Shown: positions 25,898-35,773, counted from the stretch's first letter. The stretch is 64,000 nt of DNA from an uncultured Porticoccus sp. (GCA_947259505.1 CAMYLT010000008.1:124001-188000), one strand, 5' to 3'. The notes: generated from the sequence alone by a model not told the origin. Made by a program: numbers and translations.

Positions 25898-26767
25898 TTA
25901 TTGCCCCTGCTTGTATTTGCGGTATTCATCCCAAAGTTTTTCTCTCAGTCCGGGATCGGGTTCATTCATGGCTGCCTCACGAATTTGTCGGGCGACAATG
26001 TCGTCATCGCTGCCGTTGGGAATGTTGCTGGGCACGGCATGGCCAGATTGTGAGCCGACAATACCGCCATCTGTGCCGTAGACTGTGGTGGTGGTCCCCG
26101 ATGTGGCTTTCTCTCTGCTACCCCAGCCACTACCACTGCCTTCCTCGTCTTCTTCCTCACCGGGAAGACCATATCCCCCTGATGAACCCTGCGCGTTTTC
26201 AGTCCCTGCAGCGAATCCTCCCGAACCTTCTTGGGAGGCGCTGCCTTGATTCGCTGCGCCGCCATCTTCTCCGCCGTCGCCTTGAGAGGCTGCTGCGCGG
26301 GTATTTTCACTGCCCAGCATGCCGTCAAATTCGGCCATAGAACTTTGCAGCTGGTTATCCAGTTTCGACACTTTTTCTTCCTGACTCACTGCCCCGCCGC
26401 CCGCAGCGGAAGCCGGTGGCTGTGATGGACTGCTTTGCGCTGTTGACGTTGCCCCAGCGCTGGCGCTGGAGGGGCTCGTCGTGGCGGAAGACGCCGCACT
26501 GGCACTAGAAGCTGCCGCTGGACTCTGACTGCTCGCTGAAGAGGCACTCTGTGAAGCTGATGTACTGCTTTCAGCCTGCTGACTTTCGGTTTGACTCTCT
26601 GTTTGCTGGCTTTCGGCCTGACTTTCCTTGCTGTCCGAAGATTGCTCACTGGAAGTCGTTGTTGGGGGGGTGCAATTTTGGGCATTGCTACTGGGTTGGG
26701 ACATGCTTTGACAGCCTGTCAGCACTGCGCAGGCGAAGAAAGCCATGCCAAAGGTAAGTTGTTTCAT
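25898..26767 (-). CDS. Ser/Gln/Ala-rich lipoprotein
   Basis: A 289-residue protein with a lipobox (CAVLTGCQS). About 100 residues of Ser/Gln/Glu/Ala/Thr-rich low-complexity sequence (about 30-125) follow, then a Gly/Glu-rich stretch containing GLPGEEEDEEGSGSGWG, and a short conserved-looking tail DPGLREKLWDEYRKYKQGQ. The disordered region could span the periplasm or peptidoglycan. It lies 11 bases downstream of the TPR/TonB-like gene and 2 bases upstream of the next lipoprotein. Confidence 0.78.
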   Translation of the reverse strand: MKQLTFGMAFFACAVLTGCQSMSQPSSNAQNCTPPTTTSSEQSSDSKESQAESQQTESQTESQQAESSTSASQSASSASSQSPAAASSASAASSATTSPSSASAGATSTAQSSPSQPPASAAGGGAVSQEEKVSKLDNQLQSSMAEFDGMLGSENTRAAASQGDGGEDGGAANQGSASQEGSGGFAAGTENAQGSSGGYGLPGEEEDEEGSGSGWGSREKATSGTTTTVYGTDGGIVGSQSGHAVPSNIPNGSDDDIVARQIREAAMNEPDPGLREKLWDEYRKYKQGQ

Positions 26768-26778
26768 GGGCTCGCAGC

Positions 26779-28173
26779 CTAATTCATTATTACCCTGACC
26801 GGCAATGCCTTGGTCAGTATGGGGGAGCCATTTTCAAAGCGTGGTCGAAAACGGCTCGAAGTGATGGCTTTCCTGGCTCTCTTTTCCAGGGATTCATTTT
26901 TTTCGGGATGGAAGCTGACGGTATCAATCTTGTCTGGTACCCCCGTTGCTGAAATATCTACAGCCACCATCACATACTCTTTTGAAGAAGGGAGCGGGGG
27001 TGGTGACTGCGTACTCTGGGCGATATTGGCTGGCGTGGACGCGTCAGTGTTATCAGGTGTATCTGAGTCAGCCCCCTGTTTAGCCTGCCTGTTAGTCCAG
27101 TATTCGGTTTCCGCTGGACGGGGCAACATAGTGGGCGCACCAAACAGCTCGCCGGTTAATCCGTTATCAACCTCCGGTCTGGTCAATATGGTGACTGCCT
27201 TTTCATAGGCGTGCATACCCTGAGTGGTTTTATCAAACAAGAGCAACCAGTCCCCCAGGCTCACATAACCTTTGGCAATGTCCTCCGTTTTGGCAGCGGG
27301 ATTGTTCTCAAGGACATCAAACATACGCTTGTAGTCGCGTCGACCGTTTTGGTAGTAGTTGCGGTTGAGAGACAACTCTTCACCCATACCGGGCAATCTA
27401 GGTACCCGGTCGTAACTGGCCATGACGGCATTTTCCCAGCTGCTGGGAAAAGTTTTGTTGTGGGTAGACAGGTAATAGTTAGCCAATGCTGAATGTTCCA
27501 GCAGACTTACCAGCCGGAGGTCGTACGCACCGTACTGATGGGTAGCAATGGATATTGCATAGGTGTACATGCCATAGGAGACGAGCAGGTGGTAGATATC
27601 ATCCTGTGTTCCCGTGCGATTGTAGACCTGCATGTGCCAGCGACTGATCTCTTCCATTATGGGGATGAGGCGTGGGTCGTCGTCACCGTAGCTTTTGCGA
27701 TATAGCCATAGCAGCTGCTGGTAATGCTCCCCTGCGTCGTCTATTTGCCCCAGCGCCGACTGGCTTTCAATCATGCCCCGTAGCATTGGTTCCTGGGTGA
27801 GGCTGAACACACCATCATTAACCCTCTTCAGGTGCATGGCGTGGCGGTATGTTTCTATGGCTTCCTGAAAGCGGTATCGCAGTTGCAGGGTTTTGCCCAG
27901 GCTGTAATTCATCTCGCCTAATTCTGTATCGAATGGACCAAACTGGGCTTCGTGTTCTGCAATGGCGGCTCGGTACTGATCAATGCTGCTATCCAGCAGG
28001 GCTTCAGCTTCTGTGAGCGCACTTGTCAGCTCTGCCTGAGGTTCTCCGTCCTCCGGGAGTACGTTATCCTGTGCGGGCTGGTCTTCCGGGAGTGGTGGCT
28101 CGTTGGCCGCAGTGCCGTTCAACAGCAATAGCAGCAACAGAAAAACGCCTGTTGTTTTCAGGGTTAAACCCAT
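26779..28173 (-). CDS. Exported TPR protein with TonB-like C-terminus; first gene of operon
   Basis: A 464-residue protein with a signal peptide (MGLTLKTTGVFLLLLLLLNGTAA). A helical tetratricopeptide-like region (about 45-360) includes GEMNYSLGKTLQLRYRFQE and GDWLLLFDKTTQGMHAYEK. The last 75 residues (VMVAVDISATGVPDKIDTVSF, then ARKAITSSRFRPRFENG) match the TonB C-terminal fold seen in periplasmic energy-transfer proteins. It has no membrane helix other than the signal. It is the promoter-proximal gene of the minus-strand operon, divergent from the AEC transporter. Confidence 0.84.
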   Translation of the reverse strand: MGLTLKTTGVFLLLLLLLNGTAANEPPLPEDQPAQDNVLPEDGEPQAELTSALTEAEALLDSSIDQYRAAIAEHEAQFGPFDTELGEMNYSLGKTLQLRYRFQEAIETYRHAMHLKRVNDGVFSLTQEPMLRGMIESQSALGQIDDAGEHYQQLLWLYRKSYGDDDPRLIPIMEEISRWHMQVYNRTGTQDDIYHLLVSYGMYTYAISIATHQYGAYDLRLVSLLEHSALANYYLSTHNKTFPSSWENAVMASYDRVPRLPGMGEELSLNRNYYQNGRRDYKRMFDVLENNPAAKTEDIAKGYVSLGDWLLLFDKTTQGMHAYEKAVTILTRPEVDNGLTGELFGAPTMLPRPAETEYWTNRQAKQGADSDTPDNTDASTPANIAQSTQSPPPLPSSKEYVMVAVDISATGVPDKIDTVSFHPEKNESLEKRARKAITSSRFRPRFENGSPILTKALPVRVIMN

Positions 28174-28351
28174 AGCTTGAAAGCCCGTTAATTGATCGTC
28201 GTCTTAGAGGCGAAGGGCTGGAGATCGTTCCCTGTCCCTTGTCCCGGCACAGTGCCTGTTTGTTCCCGGGTGAACCTGATCATTATGTTACTGGCAGCGC
28301 AGACCCAGTATAACGCTGTCATTCTATAAATTGCGGGGTGGTAAAAAAATA

Positions 28352-29242
28352 ATGCTGCTTGAACTCTGGAACGTGATGGCGCCGGTGCTGATTGCCATTG
28401 CCATCGGTTTTTGCTGGGGACGCTCCCGCGTGCCTTACGCAGCTGAGTTCGTCACCCGTGCGGTGATGAATGTCGGTGCGCCCTGTCTGGTGGTCTCTGC
28501 AATCAGTCAGGCAGAGATTTCCGGTGAGGGCTTTGCCCAGGTGGCGTTGGCCGCCACTGTGGTGCTCAGCGGCACTGCACTGTTGGGGACATTGGTGATT
28601 CGCCTGATTGGTGGCGATATCAGAGCACTACTCTCTCCGATCGTATTCCCCAATACCGGCAACATGGGTTTGCCGCTGTGCCTTTTTGCCTTTGGTGAAG
28701 AGGGGTTGGCGCTGGCGGTGGCCTTCTTTATGGTGCAGATGACGACACTGATGATTTTTGGTGTGGCGCTAATGTCTCGCACTGGCAGTGGTCTTGCGGC
28801 TACGTTAAAAGACCTGCTGCGTCAGCCGTTGATACACGCCATTGTCATCGCGCTGTTATTACTCGTCGGTGATGTGCAGTTCCCAGTATGGGTGGAAAGC
28901 ACGCTGGAGCTTCTGGGGGCCTTTACCATTCCGCTGATGTTGTTAACCCTTGGGGTCTCGCTATCGAGCTTATCGACGGTGGGCTGGTGGCACAGCCTGG
29001 GGTTCTCGGTACTGCGCATTGGTGGCGGGCTGGCTTTTGCCTGGTTGGCGGTAAGCTGGATGGGTATGACTGGTATTGCCCGCAATGTGGTGTTGTTGCA
29101 AGCGATTATGCCTGCGGCGGTGTTCAACTACTTATTGGCATTGAAATACGATCGTCATCCTGGTGCGGTGGCGGGTATTGTGGTGACATCTACGGTGATG
29201 GCTCTGGTGGCGGTGCCGATATTGCTGGCTATCCTTTTATAA
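28352..29242 (+). CDS. AEC-family (auxin efflux carrier-like) transporter
   Basis: A 296-residue integral membrane protein with about 8-10 hydrophobic segments. The family stretch FPNTGNMGLPLCLFAFG near residue 103 and a symmetric C-terminal half (MPAAVFNYLLALKY) support the call. Bacterial members export small organic acids such as malate or malonate. The ATG at 28352, after GGGGTGG, is preferred to the in-frame TTG at 28331. A TATAAC box lies about 40 bases upstream. The CoA-transferase gene follows after 12 bases, so the two probably share a transcript. Confidence 0.87.
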   Translation: MLLELWNVMAPVLIAIAIGFCWGRSRVPYAAEFVTRAVMNVGAPCLVVSAISQAEISGEGFAQVALAATVVLSGTALLGTLVIRLIGGDIRALLSPIVFPNTGNMGLPLCLFAFGEEGLALAVAFFMVQMTTLMIFGVALMSRTGSGLAATLKDLLRQPLIHAIVIALLLLVGDVQFPVWVESTLELLGAFTIPLMLLTLGVSLSSLSTVGWWHSLGFSVLRIGGGLAFAWLAVSWMGMTGIARNVVLLQAIMPAAVFNYLLALKYDRHPGAVAGIVVTSTVMALVAVPILLAILL

Positions 29243-29254
29243 GGGGGTGTTTGT

Positions 29255-30448
29255 ATGAACACAAGTAAACCGTTGAGCGGTTACCGGGTCATTGAGCTGG
29301 GGCAGCTCTTGGCGGGACCATTTGCCAGTGCCCTGTTGGCTTATTTCGGTGCGGAAGTAATCAAGGTAGAGCCGCCGGGTAGTGGAGATCCACTGCGTAA
29401 CTGGCGGGTGGTGAAGGACGGGACTTCATTGTGGTGGCACAGCCTGGGTCGCAACAAAAAGTGCATCACGCTGGATCTTAAATCTTCCAAGGGACAGGCA
29501 TTGGCCGCTCGTCTGATCGAGAGCGCCGATGTGTTGATCGAGAATTTTCGCCCTGGCGTGATGGAGGAGTGGGGACTGGGTCCTGATCGCTTCAAAGAGT
29601 CCAACCCGGGGCTGGTCTATACCCGTATTTCCGGCTATGGCCAGACTGGCCCCTACGCGGGCAAACCGGGTTTTGCCTCCGTGTGTGAAGGGATCAGTGG
29701 TTTCCGCTATCTGAATGGTTTTCCGGGTGAGGCGCCGGTGCGTCCGAATCTTAGCCTTGGCGACAGCATTGCCGGGCTGCACGCTGCTTTCGGAGTGACG
29801 TTGGCGCTGTTGTCCCGTCAGTCCAGTGGGGCCGGGCAGGTGATTGATGTGGCGCTTTATGAGGCTATGTTCAATTTGCTGGAGGGCGTGATCCCTGAAT
29901 ACGATGGCGCCGGAGTGGTGCGTGAGCCCTCTGGCACCACGGTCACCGGCATTGTTCCGACCAACACTTACCGCTGTGCCGATAACAAGTTTGTGGTGAT
30001 CGGTGGCAATGGCGATTCCATCTTCAAGCGCCTGATGAAAGCAGCAGGGCGACCAGATATGGCTGACGATCCGAGACTCGGAGATAATGCCGGGCGGGTG
30101 CGTTTTGATCATGAAATTGATGAAGCGCTGGCTGCCTGGTGTGGCAGTCTATCCAGCAGCGACGTATTGTCCCAGCTCGATGCACAGCGGGTTCCGGCGG
30201 GCCCGATCTACAATGCAGCCGATATGCTGGCCGATCCCCATTTCAATGCCCGCGGTCTTTATGAACAGGTGGAAATCAACGGTGAACCGTTGAAACTCCC
30301 TGCCATGATGCCAAAGCTGAGTGATACGCCGGGTGAAACCTGCTGGCCAGGGCCTGCGGTAGCCAGTCACAACGATGAGATATTGGGTGAGCTGCTCGGT
30401 CTGGATCTGGCAGAGCGTCAGGCACTGAGAGATGAAGGCATCATTTGA
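29255..30448 (+). CDS. Class III (CaiB/BaiF) CoA-transferase
   Basis: A 397-residue cytoplasmic enzyme that moves CoA between carboxylic acids. It begins LSGYRVIELGQLLAGPFASALLAYFGAEVIKVEPPG, seen in parts, with the typical family N-terminus, and has the catalytic Asp region NLSLGDSIAGLHAA. A glutarate or related dicarboxylate substrate is possible because gcdH lies 2 kb downstream and such pairs occur in lysine/glutarate breakdown; this is inference. AAGGGGGTG precedes the ATG. Its stop abuts the convergent Lrp-family gene. Confidence 0.9.
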   Translation: MNTSKPLSGYRVIELGQLLAGPFASALLAYFGAEVIKVEPPGSGDPLRNWRVVKDGTSLWWHSLGRNKKCITLDLKSSKGQALAARLIESADVLIENFRPGVMEEWGLGPDRFKESNPGLVYTRISGYGQTGPYAGKPGFASVCEGISGFRYLNGFPGEAPVRPNLSLGDSIAGLHAAFGVTLALLSRQSSGAGQVIDVALYEAMFNLLEGVIPEYDGAGVVREPSGTTVTGIVPTNTYRCADNKFVVIGGNGDSIFKRLMKAAGRPDMADDPRLGDNAGRVRFDHEIDEALAAWCGSLSSSDVLSQLDAQRVPAGPIYNAADMLADPHFNARGLYEQVEINGEPLKLPAMMPKLSDTPGETCWPGPAVASHNDEILGELLGLDLAERQALRDEGII

Positions 30449-30877
30449 CTAACGCTGGAATTTGGCCCCTAGCACGATGTTGGTGAGGGTTTTATCGACC
30501 CCATCCAGGTCGGCGATTCGATCAATCACCTGGTCGAGTTGTGTTGTTGTGTCGCAGCTCACCAGTGCCAGCAGGTCATAGCCGCCGCTGATACTGTAGA
30601 GGGCTTGGACGGCAGGAGTTTTTTCCATATGCCGCACTACCGTGCCTGTTTGCTTGGGGTGAATTTCAATCATCAAGTAGGCGCTCACCCTTTGTTGCTG
30701 GTGCTGGGGGTGAAAGCGGATGGTATAGCCCTCAATGATTTTGCGCCGCTCAAGGGTGGCCATGTGTTCCTTGATGGTGGCGCGGCTGACACCCAGTTTT
30801 CTCGCCAGATTGGCGATGCTCTCCCGGCTGTTCTGGCGCAGCAATTCCAGTAGTCCCTCATCCAGTTCCTGGTTCAT
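30449..30877 (-). CDS. Lrp/AsnC-family transcriptional regulator
   Basis: A 142-residue protein with an N-terminal helix-turn-helix (ESIANLARKLGVSRATIKEHMATLERRKII, in parts) and the C-terminal RAM/ligand-binding domain (YLMIEIHPKQTG, SISGGYDLLALV). Lrp-type regulators bind amino acids and control their metabolism. It lies between the CoA-transferase and the ornithine-type decarboxylase, transcribed away from the latter, so it is a good candidate regulator of the decarboxylase. Confidence 0.9.
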   Translation of the reverse strand: MNQELDEGLLELLRQNSRESIANLARKLGVSRATIKEHMATLERRKIIEGYTIRFHPQHQQQRVSAYLMIEIHPKQTGTVVRHMEKTPAVQALYSISGGYDLLALVSCDTTTQLDQVIDRIADLDGVDKTLTNIVLGAKFQR

Positions 30878-31043
30878 GCCCTGTCTTTCACCTCAATGCC
30901 GGCGTTAGCCATAGCGAAATGTGCAATTGTCTTATCAAAAGGATAGATCATGCTGACAGAACTGCCGGTCTTGCTCATACCAACTGCCCATCCCGCCACC
31001 TAAACTTAGAATGACGTGGTATAGAGAATGAGAAAGACATTTT

Positions 31044-32204
31044 ATGTCCAGGTATCAGGCGAGGCATGTTGAAACACCTTTGCCCGTGGCGTTGCCGCCG
31101 GTGTTATCCACGGCGAGGGCAAGGGTCGCCATTATGGGTTACCAGCAGCCATTGCTTTATATCAGTACGGAGCAGCTGCGTCTTAATGCCCATCGCTTTA
31201 TGGCTGCCATGCCCAAGGTTCGTCCCCACTTCGCGGTTAAATCTAACCCTGATCGCCGAGTGCTGGAGGTTTTTCGCGAAGAAGGTGTGCACTTCGAAAT
31301 CGCCTCCCGGGAAGAGCTGGCGATCCTGCTGGACATGCGGGTGGCACCGGACAGTATCTTCTACTCCAACCCGATTAAACCCGAGGACTATATTCGTTAT
31401 GCCGCCAGCCGGGGGGTGCGCTGGTTTGCGGTGGACTCGGTGGCGGAGGTGGAAAAATTACACCGCCTCGCGCCCAAATCCAGCCTCTATTTGCGTATCA
31501 GTGTCAGCAATCGCGGCTCTGCCTGGCCTCTGGAAGGCAAATTTGGTGTGATTGGCCGTGAGGCCGAAGCGGTCATGGATGCCTGCCTGCAGTGGGGTAT
31601 GGACTTGGCCGGTGTGACGTTTCACGTTGGTTCCCAATGCCTTAATCCAGACAATTGGGTACAGGGTATTCGCGCTGCCCAGCGTGTTTTTAGCGCCATG
31701 CGGCAACGGGGATTCAGGCCCCGGTTACTCAATCTGGGTGGGGGTTTTCCGGTTCAAATGTCTGCTGAGGTTCCGCCCATTAGCCAAATCGGCGCATTGA
31801 TTAACGCGGAGCTGGCCAACCAAGATAACGGCTTTACGGTGATTGCCGAGCCAGGTCGTAACCTGGTGGCCTCTGCCGGTTGTCTGGTGACTCGGGTGAT
31901 TGGAACCGCCATTCGGAAAGGTCAGCGCTGGTTGTATCTGGATACCGGCATTTACGGGGGGCTGATGGAATTTAACGAGCGTTTCCGTTACCCGGTGGTC
32001 AGTGATCGTGCGGGAGAGATGGTGAGCTGGACATTGGCTGGACCCACCTGTGATTCTCTGGATGTCTGCCTGCGCGACCAATTGTTGCCAGCCAGCCTTC
32101 AATCGGGAGACTTGCTTTATCTGCCCTTTACCGGAGCGTACACCAGCAGTTGTGCCACACGCTTTAACGGCTTCCCCCCACCCATGGTGGTGGTGGTTTC
32201 CTGA
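31044..32204 (+). CDS. Fold-III PLP-dependent ornithine/lysine-type decarboxylase
   Basis: A 386-residue alanine-racemase-fold decarboxylase of the eukaryotic-type ornithine decarboxylase group. The PLP Lys lies in FAVKSNP (about residue 68), the phosphate-binding Gly loop is LNLGGGFPV, AEPGRNLVASAG is present, and the catalytic Cys is in GPTCDSLD. Product would be putrescine or cadaverine. The position beside puuA, puuD and spuC suggests polyamine flux. The ATG at 31044 has a weak ribosome binding site; the first 30 residues are unusual and a start at about residue 31 (MGYQQP) is possible. Confidence 0.88.
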   Translation: MSRYQARHVETPLPVALPPVLSTARARVAIMGYQQPLLYISTEQLRLNAHRFMAAMPKVRPHFAVKSNPDRRVLEVFREEGVHFEIASREELAILLDMRVAPDSIFYSNPIKPEDYIRYAASRGVRWFAVDSVAEVEKLHRLAPKSSLYLRISVSNRGSAWPLEGKFGVIGREAEAVMDACLQWGMDLAGVTFHVGSQCLNPDNWVQGIRAAQRVFSAMRQRGFRPRLLNLGGGFPVQMSAEVPPISQIGALINAELANQDNGFTVIAEPGRNLVASAGCLVTRVIGTAIRKGQRWLYLDTGIYGGLMEFNERFRYPVVSDRAGEMVSWTLAGPTCDSLDVCLRDQLLPASLQSGDLLYLPFTGAYTSSCATRFNGFPPPMVVVVS

Positions 32205-32226
32205 TCAGACAAAACCCAGCCAAACA

Positions 32227-33408
32227 TCAGTTGAACGATTGGATACCCGTTTGGGCGCGCCCCAGTATCAGGGCGTGGATGTCGCTGGTGCCCTCGTAGG
32301 TATTGACCACTTCAAGGTTGAGCAGGTGTCGCATCACCGGGAATTCTTCCGAGATGCCATTGCCCCCCAGCATGTCGCGGCTGAGACGGGCAATTTCCAG
32401 GGCCTTGCCACAGTTGTTGCGTTTCAGCAGTGACACCAGTTCCGGAGACAGTCGACCTTCATCCTTAAGACGGCCTGCTCGCAGTGCCCCCTGTAGAGCC
32501 AGGCTGATATCCGTTTGCATGTTAGCCAGTTTGTACTGAATCAACTGGTTGGCTGCCAAAGGACGCCCGAATTGTTCTCGATCCAGACAGTACTGACGAG
32601 CCGTGTGCCAGCAGGTTTCGGCGGCGCCGATAGCTCCCCAGCAGATGCCGTAGCGAGCATTGTTGAGACAGCTGAAAGGCCCTTTTAAACCCGAGACAAC
32701 GGGCAATCGGTTCTCTTCGGGCACGAATACCTCATCCATGACGATATCCCCGGTGATTGAGGTACGCAGTGCCAGCTTGCCCTCTATTTTCGGCGCGCTG
32801 AGGCCCGTCATGCCTTTTTCCAGCAGGAAGCCGTGGATCACGCCGTCATCGGTTTTCGCCCAGACTAGAAACAGGTCGGCGATGGGGGAATTGGTAATCC
32901 AGGTTTTATTGCCGCTGAGCAGGAAACCACCGGTGGTTGCGCGGGCGCGAGTACCCATACTGGCAGGGTCGGAGCCAGCATTGGGTTCAGTGAGGCCGAA
33001 ACAGCCGACCCACTCCCCGCTGGCCAGTTTGGACAGATATCGCTGCTTCTGCGCTTCGCTGCCAAACTGGTCAATGGGATACATCATCAGGCTGGACTGC
33101 ACACTCATCAGTGAACGGTAACCGGAGTCCACGCGCTCGATTTCCCGAGCGATCAGTCCGTAGCTCACCTGATTGATACCAGCACAGTCGTAGCCCTGCA
33201 GGGTGCTCCCCAGCAGGCCCAGCGCACCCATTTCGGTGAAAATGTCGCGGTCAGTATTTTCCTCCCGAAATGCATTGCGCACCCGGGGTAACAGTTTGCT
33301 CTGGGCATAGTGATGGGCGCTGTCGCGGATCTGGCGCTCTTCGTTACTAAGCTGCTCTTCCAGCAGAAACGGGTCGTCCCAGCGGAAGTGACTGTTCTGG
33401 CTAGCCAT
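32227..33408 (-). CDS. gcdH: Glutaryl-CoA dehydrogenase
   Basis: A 393-residue FAD enzyme that oxidises and decarboxylates glutaryl-CoA to crotonyl-CoA in lysine/glutarate degradation. Markers are [16 protein letters not shown] and the C-terminal [19 protein letters not shown] with the catalytic Glu, which identify GcdH among acyl-CoA dehydrogenases. It is convergent with the decarboxylase gene and co-directional with the aminotransferase gene upstream, 66 bases away. Confidence 0.92.
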   Translation of the reverse strand: MASQNSHFRWDDPFLLEEQLSNEERQIRDSAHHYAQSKLLPRVRNAFREENTDRDIFTEMGALGLLGSTLQGYDCAGINQVSYGLIAREIERVDSGYRSLMSVQSSLMMYPIDQFGSEAQKQRYLSKLASGEWVGCFGLTEPNAGSDPASMGTRARATTGGFLLSGNKTWITNSPIADLFLVWAKTDDGVIHGFLLEKGMTGLSAPKIEGKLALRTSITGDIVMDEVFVPEENRLPVVSGLKGPFSCLNNARYGICWGAIGAAETCWHTARQYCLDREQFGRPLAANQLIQYKLANMQTDISLALQGALRAGRLKDEGRLSPELVSLLKRNNCGKALEIARLSRDMLGGNGISEEFPVMRHLLNLEVVNTYEGTSDIHALILGRAQTGIQSFN

Positions 33409-33474
33409 GATTACCTCGCTCTCTTCAAGAATAGCTGACTGCCAGCTATTCGGTGTTGTCGCCTGGAAGCGATA

Positions 33475-34854
33475 TCAGAGGCGATAGTGGTGGGCAGTCA
33501 GGTTCAGGGCGTGTGTGGCGCGTTCGATCAATAGATCGATTTCCTCGTGGCTGCATACCAGTGGTGGCGCGATGATCATGGCATCGCCTACAGCACGCAT
33601 TACCAGGCCGCTCTCGATACAGGATTGTCGGCATACCGCGCCGGCTTTTCCGCCATCTTCCAGGCGTTCCCGGGTCTGTTTGTTCCGAACCAGCTCCAGT
33701 GCCGCCACCATGCCTTTGCCGCGAGTCTCGCCGACAATAGGGTGCTCGGCCAATTCCCGCCAGCGCTGTTGCAGGTAGGGACCAATATCGGCGGCAACCC
33801 GTTCGATAAGATTTTCGCGCTGTATGATCGACAAGGTTGCCAGTGCCGCAGCACAGGCGGCCGGGTGGCCGCTGTAGGTAAAGCCGTGGCCGAATTCACC
33901 GCCGCCGCTGGTCAGTACATTCGCAATTCTGTCCCCTAGCAGCACCCCACCGAGTGGCTGAAAGCCGTTGGTCACTGCCTTGGCGAAGGTGATCAGGTCC
34001 GGTGCGGTGCCGTAGCTCTGGCAGCCGAACAGTTGGCCGGTGCGGCCAAACCCGCAGATCACTTCGTCGCTGATAAACAGGATGTCGCGCTCAGCAAGAA
34101 TTCGCCGCATCTCCGGCCAGTAACTTTCTGGTGGCACGATGACGCCACCGGCACCCTGAATTGGTTCGGCGATAAAGGCGGCGATATTGTCCTCACCCAA
34201 CTCGTCAATGGTGCGCTCCAGATCCTGCGCTGTACGAAGGCCGAACTCTTCCGGCGACAGCTCGCCGCCGTCCTTGAACCAGTAGGGTTGGGCAATATGG
34301 TGTACGTAGGGCAGGGTTTCAAATTGCCGGTGCACAAAATCAAAGCCCCCCAGGCTGGCGGCAGCGATAGTGCTGCCGTGGTAGGCATTGGTGCGGGACA
34401 AAATGATGCGTTTTTCGGGGCGCTCCAGAAGATCCCAATAACGACGCACAAGCCGCAGATTGGTGTCATTGGCTTCCGAGCCGGAATTGGTAAAAAACAC
34501 CCGGTTGAAATTGTCTGGGGCCAGTTCTGCCAAGCGTGCGGCCAGGGTTACCGAAGGCTCGTTGGCGCACTGAAAAAAGTTGTTGTAGAAAGGTAGGGTG
34601 GCCAGCTGTTGTCGCACTGCCTCGACGATTTCCGGCTGTGTATAACCCAGATTGCAGCACCACAGGCCGGACATGCCGTCGAGAATGCGGTTGCCATCGC
34701 TATCCTCGATATAGACACCCTCGGCGCGGCTGATTATGCGGCCTGGATTGGCTGCATAATCCTGAAAATCCGTAAACGGATGCAGATGGTGGGTAGCATC
34801 CTGGCGCTGTAGTTGCTGTGTGCGGTTGTGTCGCCCCGCTGTCTTTGACGACAT
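33475..34854 (-). CDS. spuC: Putrescine:pyruvate aminotransferase
   Basis: A 459-residue class III PLP aminotransferase. Signature parts are NSGSEANDTNLRLVRRYW, NAYHGSTIAAASLGG, ISDEVICGFGRTGQLFG and the PLP Lys in ITFAKAVTNGFQPLGG. Overall it most resembles Pseudomonas SpuC, which converts putrescine to 4-aminobutanal, but omega-aminotransferases of this group accept several amines. It is divergent from puuD, and the 145-base gap between them presumably holds both promoters. Confidence 0.88.
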   Translation of the reverse strand: MSSKTAGRHNRTQQLQRQDATHHLHPFTDFQDYAANPGRIISRAEGVYIEDSDGNRILDGMSGLWCCNLGYTQPEIVEAVRQQLATLPFYNNFFQCANEPSVTLAARLAELAPDNFNRVFFTNSGSEANDTNLRLVRRYWDLLERPEKRIILSRTNAYHGSTIAAASLGGFDFVHRQFETLPYVHHIAQPYWFKDGGELSPEEFGLRTAQDLERTIDELGEDNIAAFIAEPIQGAGGVIVPPESYWPEMRRILAERDILFISDEVICGFGRTGQLFGCQSYGTAPDLITFAKAVTNGFQPLGGVLLGDRIANVLTSGGGEFGHGFTYSGHPAACAAALATLSIIQRENLIERVAADIGPYLQQRWRELAEHPIVGETRGKGMVAALELVRNKQTRERLEDGGKAGAVCRQSCIESGLVMRAVGDAMIIAPPLVCSHEEIDLLIERATHALNLTAHHYRL

Positions 34855-34999
34855 GATAATCTCCTGTCACTCCCGTAGGGTTATTCCCTTTTGGCCTGAT
34901 CTGTGAGAATTTCAACACGAATTCATCGGCACGTCTCCACCCCCTAGGGGGAATGCGGCGTAGAGTTGGTTAAGCGACAAGCAGAAGAGGGTAAAAAGC

Positions 35000-35773
35000 A
35001 TGCGTCATTCGCAGTGGCCGATAGTGGGTATTCCCTGCGACGTTTATATGCAGGGGAAGCATCCTCAACACGGTTGTGGTGAGAAATACATCAATGCCTT
35101 GGCCCACGGTGCCGGCGTGCGTCCGGTGTTGCTCCCTGCCGTTGCCGAGGGTAAGGATTTGGCCCCTCTCACCGATATCTGTTCACCGGATGAAGTGTTG
35201 GACGGTCTCGATGGATTGTTTCTTACGGGTAATGTGTCTAATGTCGATCCCCGGCTGTATGGTGAGCAAAGTCCGCCGGGCAACGTGCTCGATCCCCAGC
35301 GTGATGCGACTACTCTGCCGTTGATTCTGCGTGCGATTGAGCGGGATATTCCGCTGTTCGCAGTGTGCAGGGGCTTTCAGGAACTAAATGTGGCGCTGGG
35401 CGGCACCCTTTACCAGCGTGTGTATGAGGTGCCGGGCATGCTGGACCATCGTGAAGACAGTAGCCTTCCGAGGGAGGGCCAATATGATTATGCCCATGAG
35501 ATTACCTTGGTCGAAGGTGGGCTGTTGCGGAAGCTGGCTGGTGTGGAGCATGTAATGGTTAACTCTGTGCATGGTCAGGGCATCCGACAGCTTGCGGAGA
35601 GATTGGCAGTGGAAGCCACCGCACCTGATGGATTGATTGAAGCTGTGAGACTGGTTGACGATAGTCGTTTTGTCTTGGGGGTACAGTTTCATCCGGAGTG
35701 GCAATACCAGCTGGATCCTTTTTACAGTGAGCTGTTTCGGGCATTTGGTGATGCGGTTCGAGCACGCCTGTAA
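35000..35773 (+). CDS. puuD: Gamma-glutamyl-GABA hydrolase
   Basis: A 257-residue class I glutamine-amidotransferase-like hydrolase that releases GABA from gamma-glutamyl-GABA. The catalytic Cys is in PLFAVCRGFQELNVALGG, with the His/Glu in VQFHPEW. The ribosome binding site (AGAAGAGGG) precedes the ATG. Gammaproteobacterial puuA usually lies next to it, as here. Confidence 0.92.
   Translation: MRHSQWPIVGIPCDVYMQGKHPQHGCGEKYINALAHGAGVRPVLLPAVAEGKDLAPLTDICSPDEVLDGLDGLFLTGNVSNVDPRLYGEQSPPGNVLDPQRDATTLPLILRAIERDIPLFAVCRGFQELNVALGGTLYQRVYEVPGMLDHREDSSLPREGQYDYAHEITLVEGGLLRKLAGVEHVMVNSVHGQGIRQLAERLAVEATAPDGLIEAVRLVDDSRFVLGVQFHPEWQYQLDPFYSELFRAFGDAVRARL

Noticed and set aside
15079-28173. Zorya-type antiphage defence (ZorAB) as identity of the operon
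   Set aside because: There is a MotA-like protein but no OmpA-domain ZorB and no ZorC/D/E-type proteins; the VWA, PEGA/FGE and lipoprotein set does not match.
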